Shown here: positions 15,982-23,283 of the stretch, in pieces
Numbering within the stretch: the stretch's first letter is position 1
How the letters are laid out: each line of letters starts with the position of its first letter
Source: a bacterium
GTDB lineage: Bacteria; Joyebacterota; Joyebacteria; Joyebacterales; Joyebacteraceae
Assembly (NCBI GenBank): GCA_025774245.1
Contig: JALGWI010000024.1
Location: forward strand, 1-39,329
DNA: 39,329 nt
Reading direction: 5' to 3'
Program-made: the position numbers and the translations under genes
The notes under the pieces: generated by a model
Told to the model about the DNA's origin: nothing
Database searches by the model: none
What the model saw: only the letters and a program-made list of their open reading frames with translations

Positions 15982-16839
15982 CTACCCCTTCCGCATCGCG
16001 CGTTCGACCTCAGCGATGACGGCTCGCACGATCTCTTCTTCGTCCGGCGGACGTGGCGAAGCCCCGGCGGCCCGTTCCGCGGTTGCGTCGCTCGGTGTTG
16101 CCGCGGTCGCGGGTAGGGCTGCCGTCTGTGTGGTCGCGGTGCCGGGCGCGCTGCCCGGCTCGCACGCGCCGCAGGAGACGCACTCCTCAGGCACCGCGCC
16201 GAGGCCCAGACTCTCCCTCACCGAGAGGAGTTTCCTGATCTCCTCCTGACCGAGCGGGGCGGCTCCTCCGAGGAGTTTGGTCGTGAGCGTGATGTGGGCG
16301 AAGTGCTCGACCGTCTCGAGGCGGTAGTAGGCGCGCTCGACGTCGTCGCCGAGCGTCAGGACGCCGTGGTTTCTGAGGAGGAGCGCGTTGAAGCGGTCGA
16401 TGAACTCCTCGATCGACTGCGGGACCTCGTGGGTCGACGGCGTCGCGTAGCTCGTTAGCGGGATGCAGCCGAGGGTCAGGATCACCTCGGGCAGGATGCA
16501 CTGCGCGAGCGGGACGCCGGCGGCCGCGAAACCTGTGGCTCTGGGCGGATGCGCGTGCACGACGGCGCCGACGTCGGCCCTCCTCCGATAGACGAAGAGG
16601 TGCATCGGGAGCTCGGACGTCGGCGGGAGCGGTCCGGAGAGAGGCCTCCCATCGAGGTCGACGAGGGCCAGCTCCTCCGGCTTCAGAAACCCCTTCGAGC
16701 GTCCCGTCGGCGTTACGAGGATCCTGTCGCCGGGAAGGCGCACGCTCAGGTTGCCGTCGTTCGCGGCGACGTAGCCGCGTTCCCAGATTCGTCTGCCGAT
16801 CTCGACGATCTGTCTTCTCGCCTCGAACTCGGAGGGCAT
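15982..16839 (-). CDS. Class II (fuculose/rhamnulose-phosphate type) aldolase with microcompartment targeting tail
   Basis: 285 residues; the core (1-215) is the class II aldolase/adducin domain. Zinc ligands H95 and H97 (HAHPP) and H158 (RNHG), and catalytic E76 (PTSELPMH), are present, with AANDGNLSVR and TPTGRSKGF forming the phosphate site. It would split a ketose 1-phosphate into DHAP and a short aldehyde (L-lactaldehyde from fuculose or rhamnulose phosphate; acetaldehyde if the substrate is 5-deoxyribulose phosphate). After the core come C220-x2-C223-x2-C226, an Ala/Thr/Pro linker (227-264) and an amphipathic helix EEEIVRAVIAEVERAMRKG, a probable encapsulation peptide. It lies four bases after a shell gene. 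Domain call firm, substrate inferred. Confidence 0.92.
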   Translation of the reverse strand: MPSEFEARRQIVEIGRRIWERGYVAANDGNLSVRLPGDRILVTPTGRSKGFLKPEELALVDLDGRPLSGPLPPTSELPMHLFVYRRRADVGAVVHAHPPRATGFAAAGVPLAQCILPEVILTLGCIPLTSYATPSTHEVPQSIEEFIDRFNALLLRNHGVLTLGDDVERAYYRLETVEHFAHITLTTKLLGGAAPLGQEEIRKLLSVRESLGLGAVPEECVSCGACEPGSAPGTATTQTAALPATAATPSDATAERAAGASPRPPDEEEIVRAVIAEVERAMRKG

Positions 16840-16843
16840 CCGG

Positions 16844-17116
16844 TTACACCTCGATGTTGATCTCGTCGATCACGCCCACGATGACGGTTCGGATCGGAGG
16901 GTCGTCGAGCCCTGTGACGAGGGCGGCCGAGCTCCCCTCGTCCATGATGAGGACGGTGTCGCCCACGCCCGCGTCGACGGAGTCGACGGCAAGGAGGGAG
17001 TCCCCGAGCGAGTCGCCCTCGGGGGACAGCTTCTCGATCACGAGGAGCTTCAGGCTCGAGAGCGCCTCATGGTGGACGGTGGACACGACCTCGCCGATGA
17101 CGCGGGCGATGAACAT
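16844..17116 (-). CDS. EutN/CcmL-type pentameric microcompartment vertex protein (first)
   Basis: 90 residues, the usual size. Starts MFIARVIGEVVSTVHHEAL and contains LLAVDSVDAGVGDTVLIMDEGSSA and VIVGVIDEINIEV, the standard EutN/CcmL core. Pentamers close the 12 vertices of the icosahedral shell. One of three distinct copies in the operon; it lies directly before the aldolase (4-base gap). Confidence 0.95.
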   Translation of the reverse strand: MFIARVIGEVVSTVHHEALSSLKLLVIEKLSPEGDSLGDSLLAVDSVDAGVGDTVLIMDEGSSAALVTGLDDPPIRTVIVGVIDEINIEV

Positions 17117-17162
17117 CTTCCGAGCTCCCGTCGCTCAGGGGAACGAACCTGCGCGCAACGCG

Positions 17163-17435
17163 CTACGAGTCGGCGATCGTCACGTGATCGACGATCCCGA
17201 CGATCGCCGCATCGACAGGATTGAATCTCTCCTCGAGGGCCTTCGAAGCCTCCCGCGAGGCGACGTAGTAGACCAGCTGTCCGGGCGCCGCGCTGACGGT
17301 GTCGACCGCCACGAGCGGACGCCCCTTCTTCTTGAGATCGTGGGTCAGGGGCTGGACGACGAGCATCCGGTAGCCCGTCAGGGTCTCCACCTTCTGCGTC
17401 GCCCACACGGTACCTACGACCCTGGCCAGGTGCAC
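17163..17435 (-). CDS. EutN/CcmL-type pentameric microcompartment vertex protein (second)
   Basis: 90 residues starting MHLARVVGTVWATQKVETLTG; core VAVDTVSAAPGQLVYYVASREAS and AAIVGIVDHVTIADS. The start is GTG, with GGGAGG six bases upstream. It differs clearly from the other two copies (for example a KKKGR loop), so vertices may be mixed or the copies may serve different conditions. Confidence 0.95.
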   Translation of the reverse strand: MHLARVVGTVWATQKVETLTGYRMLVVQPLTHDLKKKGRPLVAVDTVSAAPGQLVYYVASREASKALEERFNPVDAAIVGIVDHVTIADS

Positions 17436-17474
17436 GCTTCCTCCCGCGCCCGGACCGTCCGGGCTGGAGCCGGT

Positions 17475-18029
17475 TCAGAGGATCTTCGGACCGAGCGCCT
17501 CGTGAGGCCTCGGGATGACGACGCTGCGGACGAGGTTGCCTCCGTCCTTCGCAACACGGAGCGCCGCCTCGTGCGCGGCCTCGATCTCGAAGATCTCGCC
17601 GGTCATGATGAAGAACGCTTTTCCTCCGAGGCCCTTCGCCAGCCGGATCTCGATCAGCCGGACGCCGGCAGTCTTCGCGGCCGCGTCGGCCGCGAGGATC
17701 GACGAGGCGACAGTGAACGTCTCGACGACCGCCGTGGCTCCGAGCGTGTCGACCGTCGTTGCCGCGAGGATCGCCGGGAAGACCTGCGGGTGGACGTGCG
17801 GGATGAAGAGCGTGTCGACCACGACGTCGCCGCCCACCGCGATCCCACGCTCGAGTGACGACTCGACCGACGACACGTCTCCGGCGATCAGGACCATGTA
17901 CTTGCCGGGGCAGATCGCCGTCGCCTCGAGGATCTCGACGTCGGCCGTTTTCGCCATCTCGTCGGCGATCATCACGCCGACGGCGATGCTGACGGTCTCC
18001 ACAAGGCCGATCGCTTCCCTCACGTGCAC
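17475..18029 (-). CDS. pduT: PduT-like tandem-BMC trimer shell protein with iron-sulfur pore cysteine
   Basis: 184 residues with two BMC domains (about 4-90 and 95-180), the size of PduT. The first domain has TAICPGKYMVLIAGD, with Cys40 in the position of the PduT pore cysteine (Cys38 in Citrobacter/Salmonella) that holds one [4Fe-4S] cluster at the trimer centre. PHVHPQVFPAI and the C-terminal RSVVIPRPHEAL also match PduT. It should sit in the shell facet and pass electrons. GTG start at 18029 with GGAGG upstream. It is immediately downstream of the PduS-like gene, as expected for partners. Confidence 0.92.
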   Translation of the reverse strand: MHVREAIGLVETVSIAVGVMIADEMAKTADVEILEATAICPGKYMVLIAGDVSSVESSLERGIAVGGDVVVDTLFIPHVHPQVFPAILAATTVDTLGATAVVETFTVASSILAADAAAKTAGVRLIEIRLAKGLGGKAFFIMTGEIFEIEAAHEAALRVAKDGGNLVRSVVIPRPHEALGPKIL

Positions 18030-18087
18030 GATCCTCCGTTCCGCGGCAGTGTCGGTGCAGGGCGGCGGCGGATGCCGCCGCTTCCCG

Positions 18088-19419
18088 CTATCCCGCGTCG
18101 ATGACGATCCCCTCGCCGCTCACCGAGCGTACCGTTCCGTCGATGCTGGCGTGGACCCGTGCGCCGAGCTTCCCCTCGGGGATCTCCCCCACGACGTCGC
18201 CCGCGAGGACCCGGTCTCCCGCGGCGACCGCCGGCACCGCCGGCGCGCCGGCGTGCTGGAGCATCGCCAGCGTGACGGTCGCGGGCACGACCGCCCGGTC
18301 GTCGAGAGGCGCCGGACGGTCGTACTCGGTGAGCCCGAGCCTCTGCACCAGGCGTCCCGATGGTATCTGTCTGTACTCGCGCACCCCGTCGGGCGTGAGG
18401 TCCGCGCGGTGGTGCGGGTTCGCGACCCCCCGTCGCGTGAGCTCCGCCTTGAGCGACGCGAGGATCGCCCGCGGCTGGATCCCGAGCGGACACGCGAAGA
18501 GCTCGCACATCCCGCACTCGCAGCAGAGGAACGCGGAGGTGATGTGCGCGTGATCCTCCGGCAGCGTGTCGTACTGAACCGCGCGGACGGTCCGGTGCGG
18601 CATGAGATCGTGCCCCAGCAGCCACCTCGGGCAGAGCTCCGTGCACGCGAGACACTGGCAGCACGCGGCGCGCGCCACGCGGAGCACGTGCGCCGGGGTC
18701 GCCGCGCGCGTCGTCACCAGACGGTGATCGCGCTTGAGCACGATCAGCCCGGCGACCGTCTTCGTGACGGGCTCCGACATGTCACGGGCGAGCCGTCCCA
18801 TCATCGGGCCGCCGACGATGACGGCCGGGTCCTCGATGGTGGCGTCTCCGGCAAGCTCGACGACCTCGCCGATCGGCGCCCCGATCGGGACGCGGAGCGT
18901 CGTCGGGGTCGCTACCTCTCCCTGGACCGTGACGAGCCGGGAGGTGACCGGTCGTCCCTCGACGGCGTCCGCGACCTGCGAGAGCGTCGTGACGTTGTTC
19001 ACGACGACGCCGACGTCGAGCGGGATGCCGCCCTCGGGGATCACGCGCCCCGTCGCCTCGAAGACGAGCAGGAACTCGTCGCCCGCCGGGTAGACGTTGT
19101 CGAGGATCAGGACCTCGACGGCGCTGCCGTCGGCGATCGCCCGCCGGACTGCATCGATCGCGGCCGCGTTCTTGCGCTTGAGGGCCACGATCGCGCGCGT
19201 CGCGCCGACCGCCTCCCTCATGAGCTCGGTCCCCCGGACGACCTTCTCGGCGTCCGAGAGCATGAGCTCGCTGTCGGACCTCAGGAGCGGCTCGCACTCG
19301 GCGCCGTTCGCGAGGAGGACGTCGACGGAAGCACTCGCCTTGACGTGCGTGGGGAAGCCTCCCCCGCCGGCCCCGACCACCCCCGCCTTCTCGATCGCCT
19401 TCGCAACCGGCTGCGCCAC
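18088..19419 (-). CDS. pduS: PduS/RnfC-like flavo-iron-sulfur electron transfer protein
   Basis: 443 residues, close to PduS (about 450). The N-terminal glycine-rich GAGGGGFPTHVK (residues 17-28) and ANGAECEPLL (38-46) are the RnfC/NuoF-type flavin and NADH site. A SLBB-type domain follows (about 130-195), then two ferredoxin-type clusters: C253, C256, C259, C263 and C299, C302, C305, C310. A C-terminal barrel-sandwich domain is present. In 1,2-propanediol compartments PduS reduces cobalamin, but no B12 enzyme is in this operon. Here it more likely oxidises NADH made by the aldehyde dehydrogenase and passes electrons to PduT. GTG start with GGAGG upstream. Confidence 0.92.
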   Translation of the reverse strand: MAQPVAKAIEKAGVVGAGGGGFPTHVKASASVDVLLANGAECEPLLRSDSELMLSDAEKVVRGTELMREAVGATRAIVALKRKNAAAIDAVRRAIADGSAVEVLILDNVYPAGDEFLLVFEATGRVIPEGGIPLDVGVVVNNVTTLSQVADAVEGRPVTSRLVTVQGEVATPTTLRVPIGAPIGEVVELAGDATIEDPAVIVGGPMMGRLARDMSEPVTKTVAGLIVLKRDHRLVTTRAATPAHVLRVARAACCQCLACTELCPRWLLGHDLMPHRTVRAVQYDTLPEDHAHITSAFLCCECGMCELFACPLGIQPRAILASLKAELTRRGVANPHHRADLTPDGVREYRQIPSGRLVQRLGLTEYDRPAPLDDRAVVPATVTLAMLQHAGAPAVPAVAAGDRVLAGDVVGEIPEGKLGARVHASIDGTVRSVSGEGIVIDAG

Positions 19420-19441
19420 GTTCTTCCTCCGCTGCGTCCGC

Positions 19442-20881
19442 CTACACGATCCTGAAGTAGTCGACGAGCGTGCAGCGGCGCTCGCGCGTGAAGTCCTTCG
19501 CCGACGTGAGGCCCTCGCCGGTCGGGCTCGCGATCGTGAAGCTTGCGAACCCTTCTCCGCCGAAGGAGAGCCCCGCGTACGACGGGCCGTTCTTGACGAA
19601 GATCGAGACGTCCATCAGCCTGGCCATTCCCGAGAGGACGTCGATGTTCCTCGAGTGCGCGACGGCCGTGTGGCGGTAGCCCCTCTCGACGAGCTTCGCG
19701 AGGTCGATCGCCTCCCGCGCGGTCTCCGCCGCGACGAGCGGGATGATCGGCATCATCTGTTCGCTCCAGACGAGCGGGTGGTCGCGGTCGGTCTCGAAGA
19801 ACGCGATGCGGGCATCTTCCGGGCACGGGAGCCCCGCCGCGCGGAGAATCGTGCAGGCGTCTCTCCCGATGAACTCCCTGGCGATCCGGGAACTCCTCCC
19901 AGCGCCGAGGTTCTCCTCGACGACGAGAGCGGTCACGCGATCGATCGCCTGGCCCTTGAGCTCGACGGCTCCGGCCGCCACGAGCGCGGACTTGAGCTCG
20001 GGAACGATCTTCCGGACGGCGATGATCTCCTTCTCCGCGATGCAGACGATGTTGTTGTCGAGGCTGGCCCCGGCGATGATGTCGCGGGCCGCCCTCTCGA
20101 TCTCGGCGGTCTCGTCCACGATGACCGGCGGGTTGCCCGGCCCCGCCGCGATGACCTTCTTGCCGGATTGCATGGCGGCGCGGACGACGCCCGGGCCTCC
20201 CGTCACCACGAGGAGGTCGATCCCGGGATGGTCCATGAGCGCCTGTGCCGTCTCGATCGACGGCTCGCTGACCGCGTAGAGAAGGGCCCTGGGGCCGCCG
20301 GCCTCCGACATGGCTCGATTGAGGACGTCGATCGTCGTGAGGGAGACCGCGCGCGCGCTCGGGTGGGGATTGAAAACGACGGCGTTCCCGGCGGTGACCA
20401 TGCCGATGGCGTTGCAGATGATCGTCTCGGACGGGTTCGTGGAGGGCGTGACGGAGCCGATGACGCCGTACGGAGCCCGTTCGACGATCGTGAGCCCGTG
20501 GTCTCCGGAGAACGCCACCGGGGCCAGGTCTTCGAGCCCGGGCGTCCGCGTCGCGACGAGCGTGTTCTTGCGGATCTTGTCCTCGAGGCGTCCGAGGCCG
20601 GTCTCCTCGACGGCCATGCGAGAGAGGCGCTCCACGTTCTCGAGGGCGGCGCGCTTCATCGCGTCGATCATGGCGCCGCGGCGTTCGAGCGTGATCCCGC
20701 GGGACGACTCGAAGCTCGTTCGGGCGGCCCGGACGGCGCTGTCGATGTCCTCGAGAATCCCGCGGCCGTCGAACGCCGGAGGCGCCTCCGGCGCCGCGAG
20801 GGTCGCCCCCCGCGCCGTCAGCTCATCGACGACCTTGCCAACGAGCGACTCGATCGAGAGATCCTCTCTGCTCACGGGCAT
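19442..20881 (-). CDS. pduP: CoA-acylating aldehyde dehydrogenase (PduP/EutE type)
   Basis: 479 residues. It oxidises an aldehyde to acyl-CoA with NAD+. The catalytic cysteine is C280 in DNNIVCIAEKE; VIGSVTPSTNPSETI and VVTGGPGVVRAAMQSGKKVIAAGPGNPPVIVDE are hallmark PduP/EutE segments. Residues 7-24 (DLSIESLVGKVVDELTAR) form an amphipathic helix followed by an Ala/Pro linker, the typical N-terminal encapsulation peptide. The substrate is set by the aldolase: lactaldehyde or acetaldehyde. ATG at 20881 with GAGG upstream. It lies 22 bases before the PduS-like gene. Confidence 0.95.
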   Translation of the reverse strand: MPVSREDLSIESLVGKVVDELTARGATLAAPEAPPAFDGRGILEDIDSAVRAARTSFESSRGITLERRGAMIDAMKRAALENVERLSRMAVEETGLGRLEDKIRKNTLVATRTPGLEDLAPVAFSGDHGLTIVERAPYGVIGSVTPSTNPSETIICNAIGMVTAGNAVVFNPHPSARAVSLTTIDVLNRAMSEAGGPRALLYAVSEPSIETAQALMDHPGIDLLVVTGGPGVVRAAMQSGKKVIAAGPGNPPVIVDETAEIERAARDIIAGASLDNNIVCIAEKEIIAVRKIVPELKSALVAAGAVELKGQAIDRVTALVVEENLGAGRSSRIAREFIGRDACTILRAAGLPCPEDARIAFFETDRDHPLVWSEQMMPIIPLVAAETAREAIDLAKLVERGYRHTAVAHSRNIDVLSGMARLMDVSIFVKNGPSYAGLSFGGEGFASFTIASPTGEGLTSAKDFTRERRCTLVDYFRIV

Positions 20882-20976
20882 GGTTCCTCAAGATGGAACG
20901 GCGACCCCGCCTGTGGCGAAGGACCGAGCCCTGGGAGTGCCTTCCTCAGACTCGTCCGCGCCCGGGATCGCCACCC

Positions 20977-21267
20977 TTAGGACTTGCTGTAGACGAGATC
21001 GCCCTCGACCTCGACCGAATCGACGATCGCCATGATCACGGCGTCCGCGGGTCGGTTCTCAGTGATGGCGGTCTGGCGGGCGGAACTGCCGCTGGCGTAG
21101 AGCACGACCTCTCCGGGCCCGGCGCCGACGGCGTCGATGGCCACGACGTACGACCCAGTCTCGTTCCCCTGGGGGTCGATCTGCTTGACCACCAGGAGCT
21201 TCGTGCCGGTGAGCTTCTCGTCTTTGTGGGTCGAGACGACCGTGCCGACGACCTTACCGAGATTCAT
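20977..21267 (-). CDS. EutN/CcmL-type pentameric microcompartment vertex protein (third)
   Basis: 96 residues starting [21 protein letters not shown]; core [23 protein letters not shown] and [15 protein letters not shown]. The ATG at 21267 aligns with the paralogues; in-frame sequence upstream is Pro/Cys-rich and not family-like. It lies between the hexamer shell genes and the aldehyde dehydrogenase. Confidence 0.95.
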   Translation of the reverse strand: MNLGKVVGTVVSTHKDEKLTGTKLLVVKQIDPQGNETGSYVVAIDAVGAGPGEVVLYASGSSARQTAITENRPADAVIMAIVDSVEVEGDLVYSKS

Positions 21268-21376
21268 GGCCTCACTCTCGCGGCATCCCGCGCTGCCCGG
21301 CGCGCTCGCGCTGCAGGGTTCCCGAGGCCCGGGCGGGCACACAGGTCCCCTGCCGCCGTCGCTGCCGGCGTCCGCC

Positions 21377-21673
21377 TTACTTCACCTTGGCCATCGCGGC
21401 CTTGCCGATCGGGAGCACGTCTTCCAGGCTCTCGTGCGGCTTGGGGATGACGTGCGTCGAGATGAGCTCGCCGACCTTGCCGGCGGCTGCGGCGCCCGCG
21501 TCGACGGCGGCCCTCACCGCCGCGACGTCGCCGCGAACGATGGCTGCGACGTAGCCACCGCCGACCTTCTCGTAGTGTACGAGGGTCACCTTCGCGGCCT
21601 TCACCATGGCGTCCGAAGCCTCTACCATGCCGACGAAACCTCTCGTCTCGATCATGCCAAGGGCCTCGCCCAT
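21377..21673 (-). CDS. Hexameric BMC-domain shell protein (BMC-H, first)
   Basis: 98 residues, a single BMC domain: [20 protein letters not shown], the pore strand [17 protein letters not shown] and [17 protein letters not shown]. Hexamers tile the facets and their pores admit metabolites. The GGGY pore-edge sequence is shared with the second copy, from which it differs mainly at the N-terminus and by a longer Ala/Lys-rich C-terminus. Confidence 0.96.
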   Translation of the reverse strand: MGEALGMIETRGFVGMVEASDAMVKAAKVTLVHYEKVGGGYVAAIVRGDVAAVRAAVDAGAAAAGKVGELISTHVIPKPHESLEDVLPIGKAAMAKVK

Positions 21674-21760
21674 CGCGTCCTCCTGGAGGGTGTCGTTCCG
21701 GGTTCGGTAACAGTGTGCATCACGTCCGCCCAGCCGGCGTCAGTACGCGCGGCGACACGG

Positions 21761-22033
21761 CTAGGTGAGCATGATGTCCTCGAGCATGTCGTGCGGCGCG
21801 GGGATCACGTGATACGAGACGAGCTCGCCGACCTTGGCGGCCGCCTCCGCGCCCGCGGCCACGGATGCTTTCACAGCGCCGACGTCACCGCGAACGAGCG
21901 CCGTGACGTATCCCCCGCCGATCCTCTCGTACTTCGTGAGCTCCACGTTGGCCGTCTTCACCATCGCGTCGGCCGCTTCGATCAGGCCGATCACGCCCCT
22001 CGTCTCCACCATGCCGAGCGCAAGACCGGGCAA
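21761..22033 (-). CDS. Hexameric BMC-domain shell protein (BMC-H, second)
   Basis: 90 residues from a TTG start: (M)[53 protein letters not shown]. The TTG at 22033 is chosen because GGAGG lies exactly eight bases upstream and the resulting N-terminus aligns with its paralogue. The alternative GTG at 22063 would add ten residues and has only a weak GGTGG. First shell gene after pduL (about 40 bases). Confidence 0.93.
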   Translation of the reverse strand: MPGLALGMVETRGVIGLIEAADAMVKTANVELTKYERIGGGYVTALVRGDVGAVKASVAAGAEAAAKVGELVSYHVIPAPHDMLEDIMLT

Positions 22034-22073
22034 GGGTTTCACCTCCGGAAGTTTCGTGCTCACCCACCGCGGG

Positions 22074-22721
22074 TCAGCGCAGGATCTCTACCGTGGTTCG
22101 GGGCCGCACGTCCGCCGCGTTCGCGTCGTCGGTGTCGAGATGGAGCTCGAGGGCGGAACTGCCCCCGACGCGGACGAGCACGTTCTCGAAGACCAGGGCC
22201 CGCTCGCCTGGGAATCTGACCCTGACGAGGTCGCCGTCCTTCACCCGATGGACGGCCGCGTCCCGGTCGTTCATGTGGATGTGGCGCGTGGCCCTGACGG
22301 CCCCTTGTTTGAGCGCCACCGTCCCCGCCGGGCCGACGAGCGTGATCGGCTCGCTGCCGACGAGGTCACCCGAGCGCCGCACCGGCGGGTCGATCCCGAG
22401 CCGCATCGCGTCGCTCCTCGAGATCTCCACCTGGGTGTAGGTCCTGACAGGTCCCAGGAGCCTGACGTCCTCGATCGCCCGCATCGAGCGTCCGACCACC
22501 GTCACGGTCTCGCCGGATGCGAACTCGCCGGGCTGACCGAGATCGCGGAGCTTGGTCAGCTGGTAGCCCTCACCGTAGAGGGCGTCGAGCACGCCGCGGG
22601 CAACGTGGATATGCCGGGCCGAAACGGTCACGGGGATCCCACCGCCCGTGGCGGCATCGCCGGGGTCATTCCCCTTGAGCCTCCGCATGACCTCCTGGGC
22701 GATCCTCTCGACGTCGTCCAT
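22074..22721 (-). CDS. pduL: Phosphotransacylase PduL
   Basis: 215 residues. Converts acyl-CoA plus phosphate to acyl phosphate and CoA inside the shell, recycling CoA. Two PduL-type beta-barrels carry the zinc-binding motifs SARHIHV (H37, H39) and [11 protein letters not shown], with [14 protein letters not shown] near the end. Residues 1-18 ([18 protein letters not shown]) form an amphipathic helix plus a Gly/Asp linker, the expected N-terminal encapsulation peptide. ATG at 22721 has GGAGG eight bases upstream. It is the first gene of the microcompartment operon. No acetate/propionate kinase follows in this window. Confidence 0.95.
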   Translation of the reverse strand: MDDVERIAQEVMRRLKGNDPGDAATGGGIPVTVSARHIHVARGVLDALYGEGYQLTKLRDLGQPGEFASGETVTVVGRSMRAIEDVRLLGPVRTYTQVEISRSDAMRLGIDPPVRRSGDLVGSEPITLVGPAGTVALKQGAVRATRHIHMNDRDAAVHRVKDGDLVRVRFPGERALVFENVLVRVGGSSALELHLDTDDANAADVRPRTTVEILR

Positions 22722-22815
22722 GCGTCGATCCTCCGGCGCGCGTACAAGATCGAGGACGGACGAACCTTCTCGCCCGGCCGACGCGGAACGCCTCCCCGGT
22801 CCCAAGTTGAGCGCG

Positions 22816-22844
22816 AGTCTAGCAGAGGGCCCATAACCTGTCAA
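22816..22844 (-). promoter_or_regulatory. Sigma70-type promoter of the microcompartment operon
   Basis: Minus strand TTGACA, 17-base spacer, TAGACT, with TG one base before the -10. The predicted start is near 22809, about 88 bases before pduL. It lies 85 bases downstream of the terminator at 22929-22964, so the operon can be transcribed independently of the sigma54 unit. Confidence 0.68.
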
Positions 22845-22928
22845 CGGAAAGGCACTAGGGCCGTTCAGGCGGGCTCGGCGGACGGGATACGACCGGTCGG
22901 CGCGAGGTGTGGATGTGTGGGGTGGCTG

Positions 22929-22964
22929 AAAACCGGAACGGCCCGCCTTGAAGGCGGGCCGTTC
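22929..22964 (-). terminator. Intrinsic terminator ahead of the microcompartment promoter
   Basis: Perfect 12-bp GC-rich stem (GAACGGCCCGCC / GGCGGGCCGTTC) with a 5-base loop (22936-22964). On the minus strand it is followed by CGG and then TTTT (22929-22932). The other strand has no T-run, so it works leftward. It ends the candidate RNA and also insulates the glycan operon from the microcompartment operon. Confidence 0.75.
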
Positions 22965-23096
22965 TGAGAGGAGAGCGTTCCCCGCGTCTGCCGTGCAACA
23001 GGTTCAGACGACTCATTCTCTGGATAGGGGATCAGCCCACGACCTGGCGACTGCTCACGAGCATGGCAGGGAACGCCTCTCTATTCAGCTGTCTTC
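22929..23096 (-). ncRNA. Candidate sigma54-driven structured small RNA or leader
   Basis: About 168 nt between a perfect sigma54 promoter and an intrinsic terminator, without a credible coding frame. Plus-strand coordinates of pairings: GAGAGCGTTCCC (22971-22982) with GGGAACGCCTCTC (23069-23081; 12 bp, one bulge), stacked on TGCC (22989-22992) with GGCA (23065-23068). Inside, CAGGT (22999-23003) pairs with ACCTG (23042-23046), and small hairpins lie at 23052-23063 (TGCT/AGCA) and 23005-23022 (CAGA/TCTG). Two distant arms closing over 110 nt are hard to explain by chance. Not recognised as 6S, SRP, tmRNA or any riboswitch. Confidence 0.6.
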
Positions 23097-23106
23097 CCTG
23101 ACATCA

Positions 23107-23122
23107 TGCAAAGACCGTGCCA
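23107..23122 (-). promoter_or_regulatory. Sigma54 (RpoN) -24/-12 promoter
   Basis: On the minus strand TGGCACG, four bases, TTGCA: an exact match to the sigma54 consensus, with the required ten bases between the GG and GC dinucleotides. The predicted start is 23096. About 0.005 chance matches to these 12 fixed bases are expected in a window this size on both strands (equal base use assumed). Confidence 0.8.
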
Positions 23123-23283
23123 TCGGTCGCGGGCTCCCCCCTCCCGCCTCGAGGAGCCGCGGAGGGCCTCAAGCAGGGGCTCTCTGCCTCTCCGCGTGAG
23201 GGAGCGCGCCGGAATGTTGCAGTCCCAGGTCGCCGGGAAGGCCGGCGGCCTCCTCTTCTGCAACGGGACGTGACTCAGAGACG

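Noticed and set aside
15982-22721. 1,2-propanediol or ethanolamine utilisation operon
   Set aside because: PduL, PduP, PduS and PduT homologues invite this name, but there is no diol dehydratase, ethanolamine lyase, reactivase or glycyl-radical enzyme. The only aldehyde-producing enzyme is the class II aldolase.
22929-23096. 6S RNA identity for the sigma54-driven RNA
   Set aside because: Length and closing helix are loosely compatible, but the central-bubble layout could not be matched and a sigma54 promoter would be unusual for 6S. Left unassigned.
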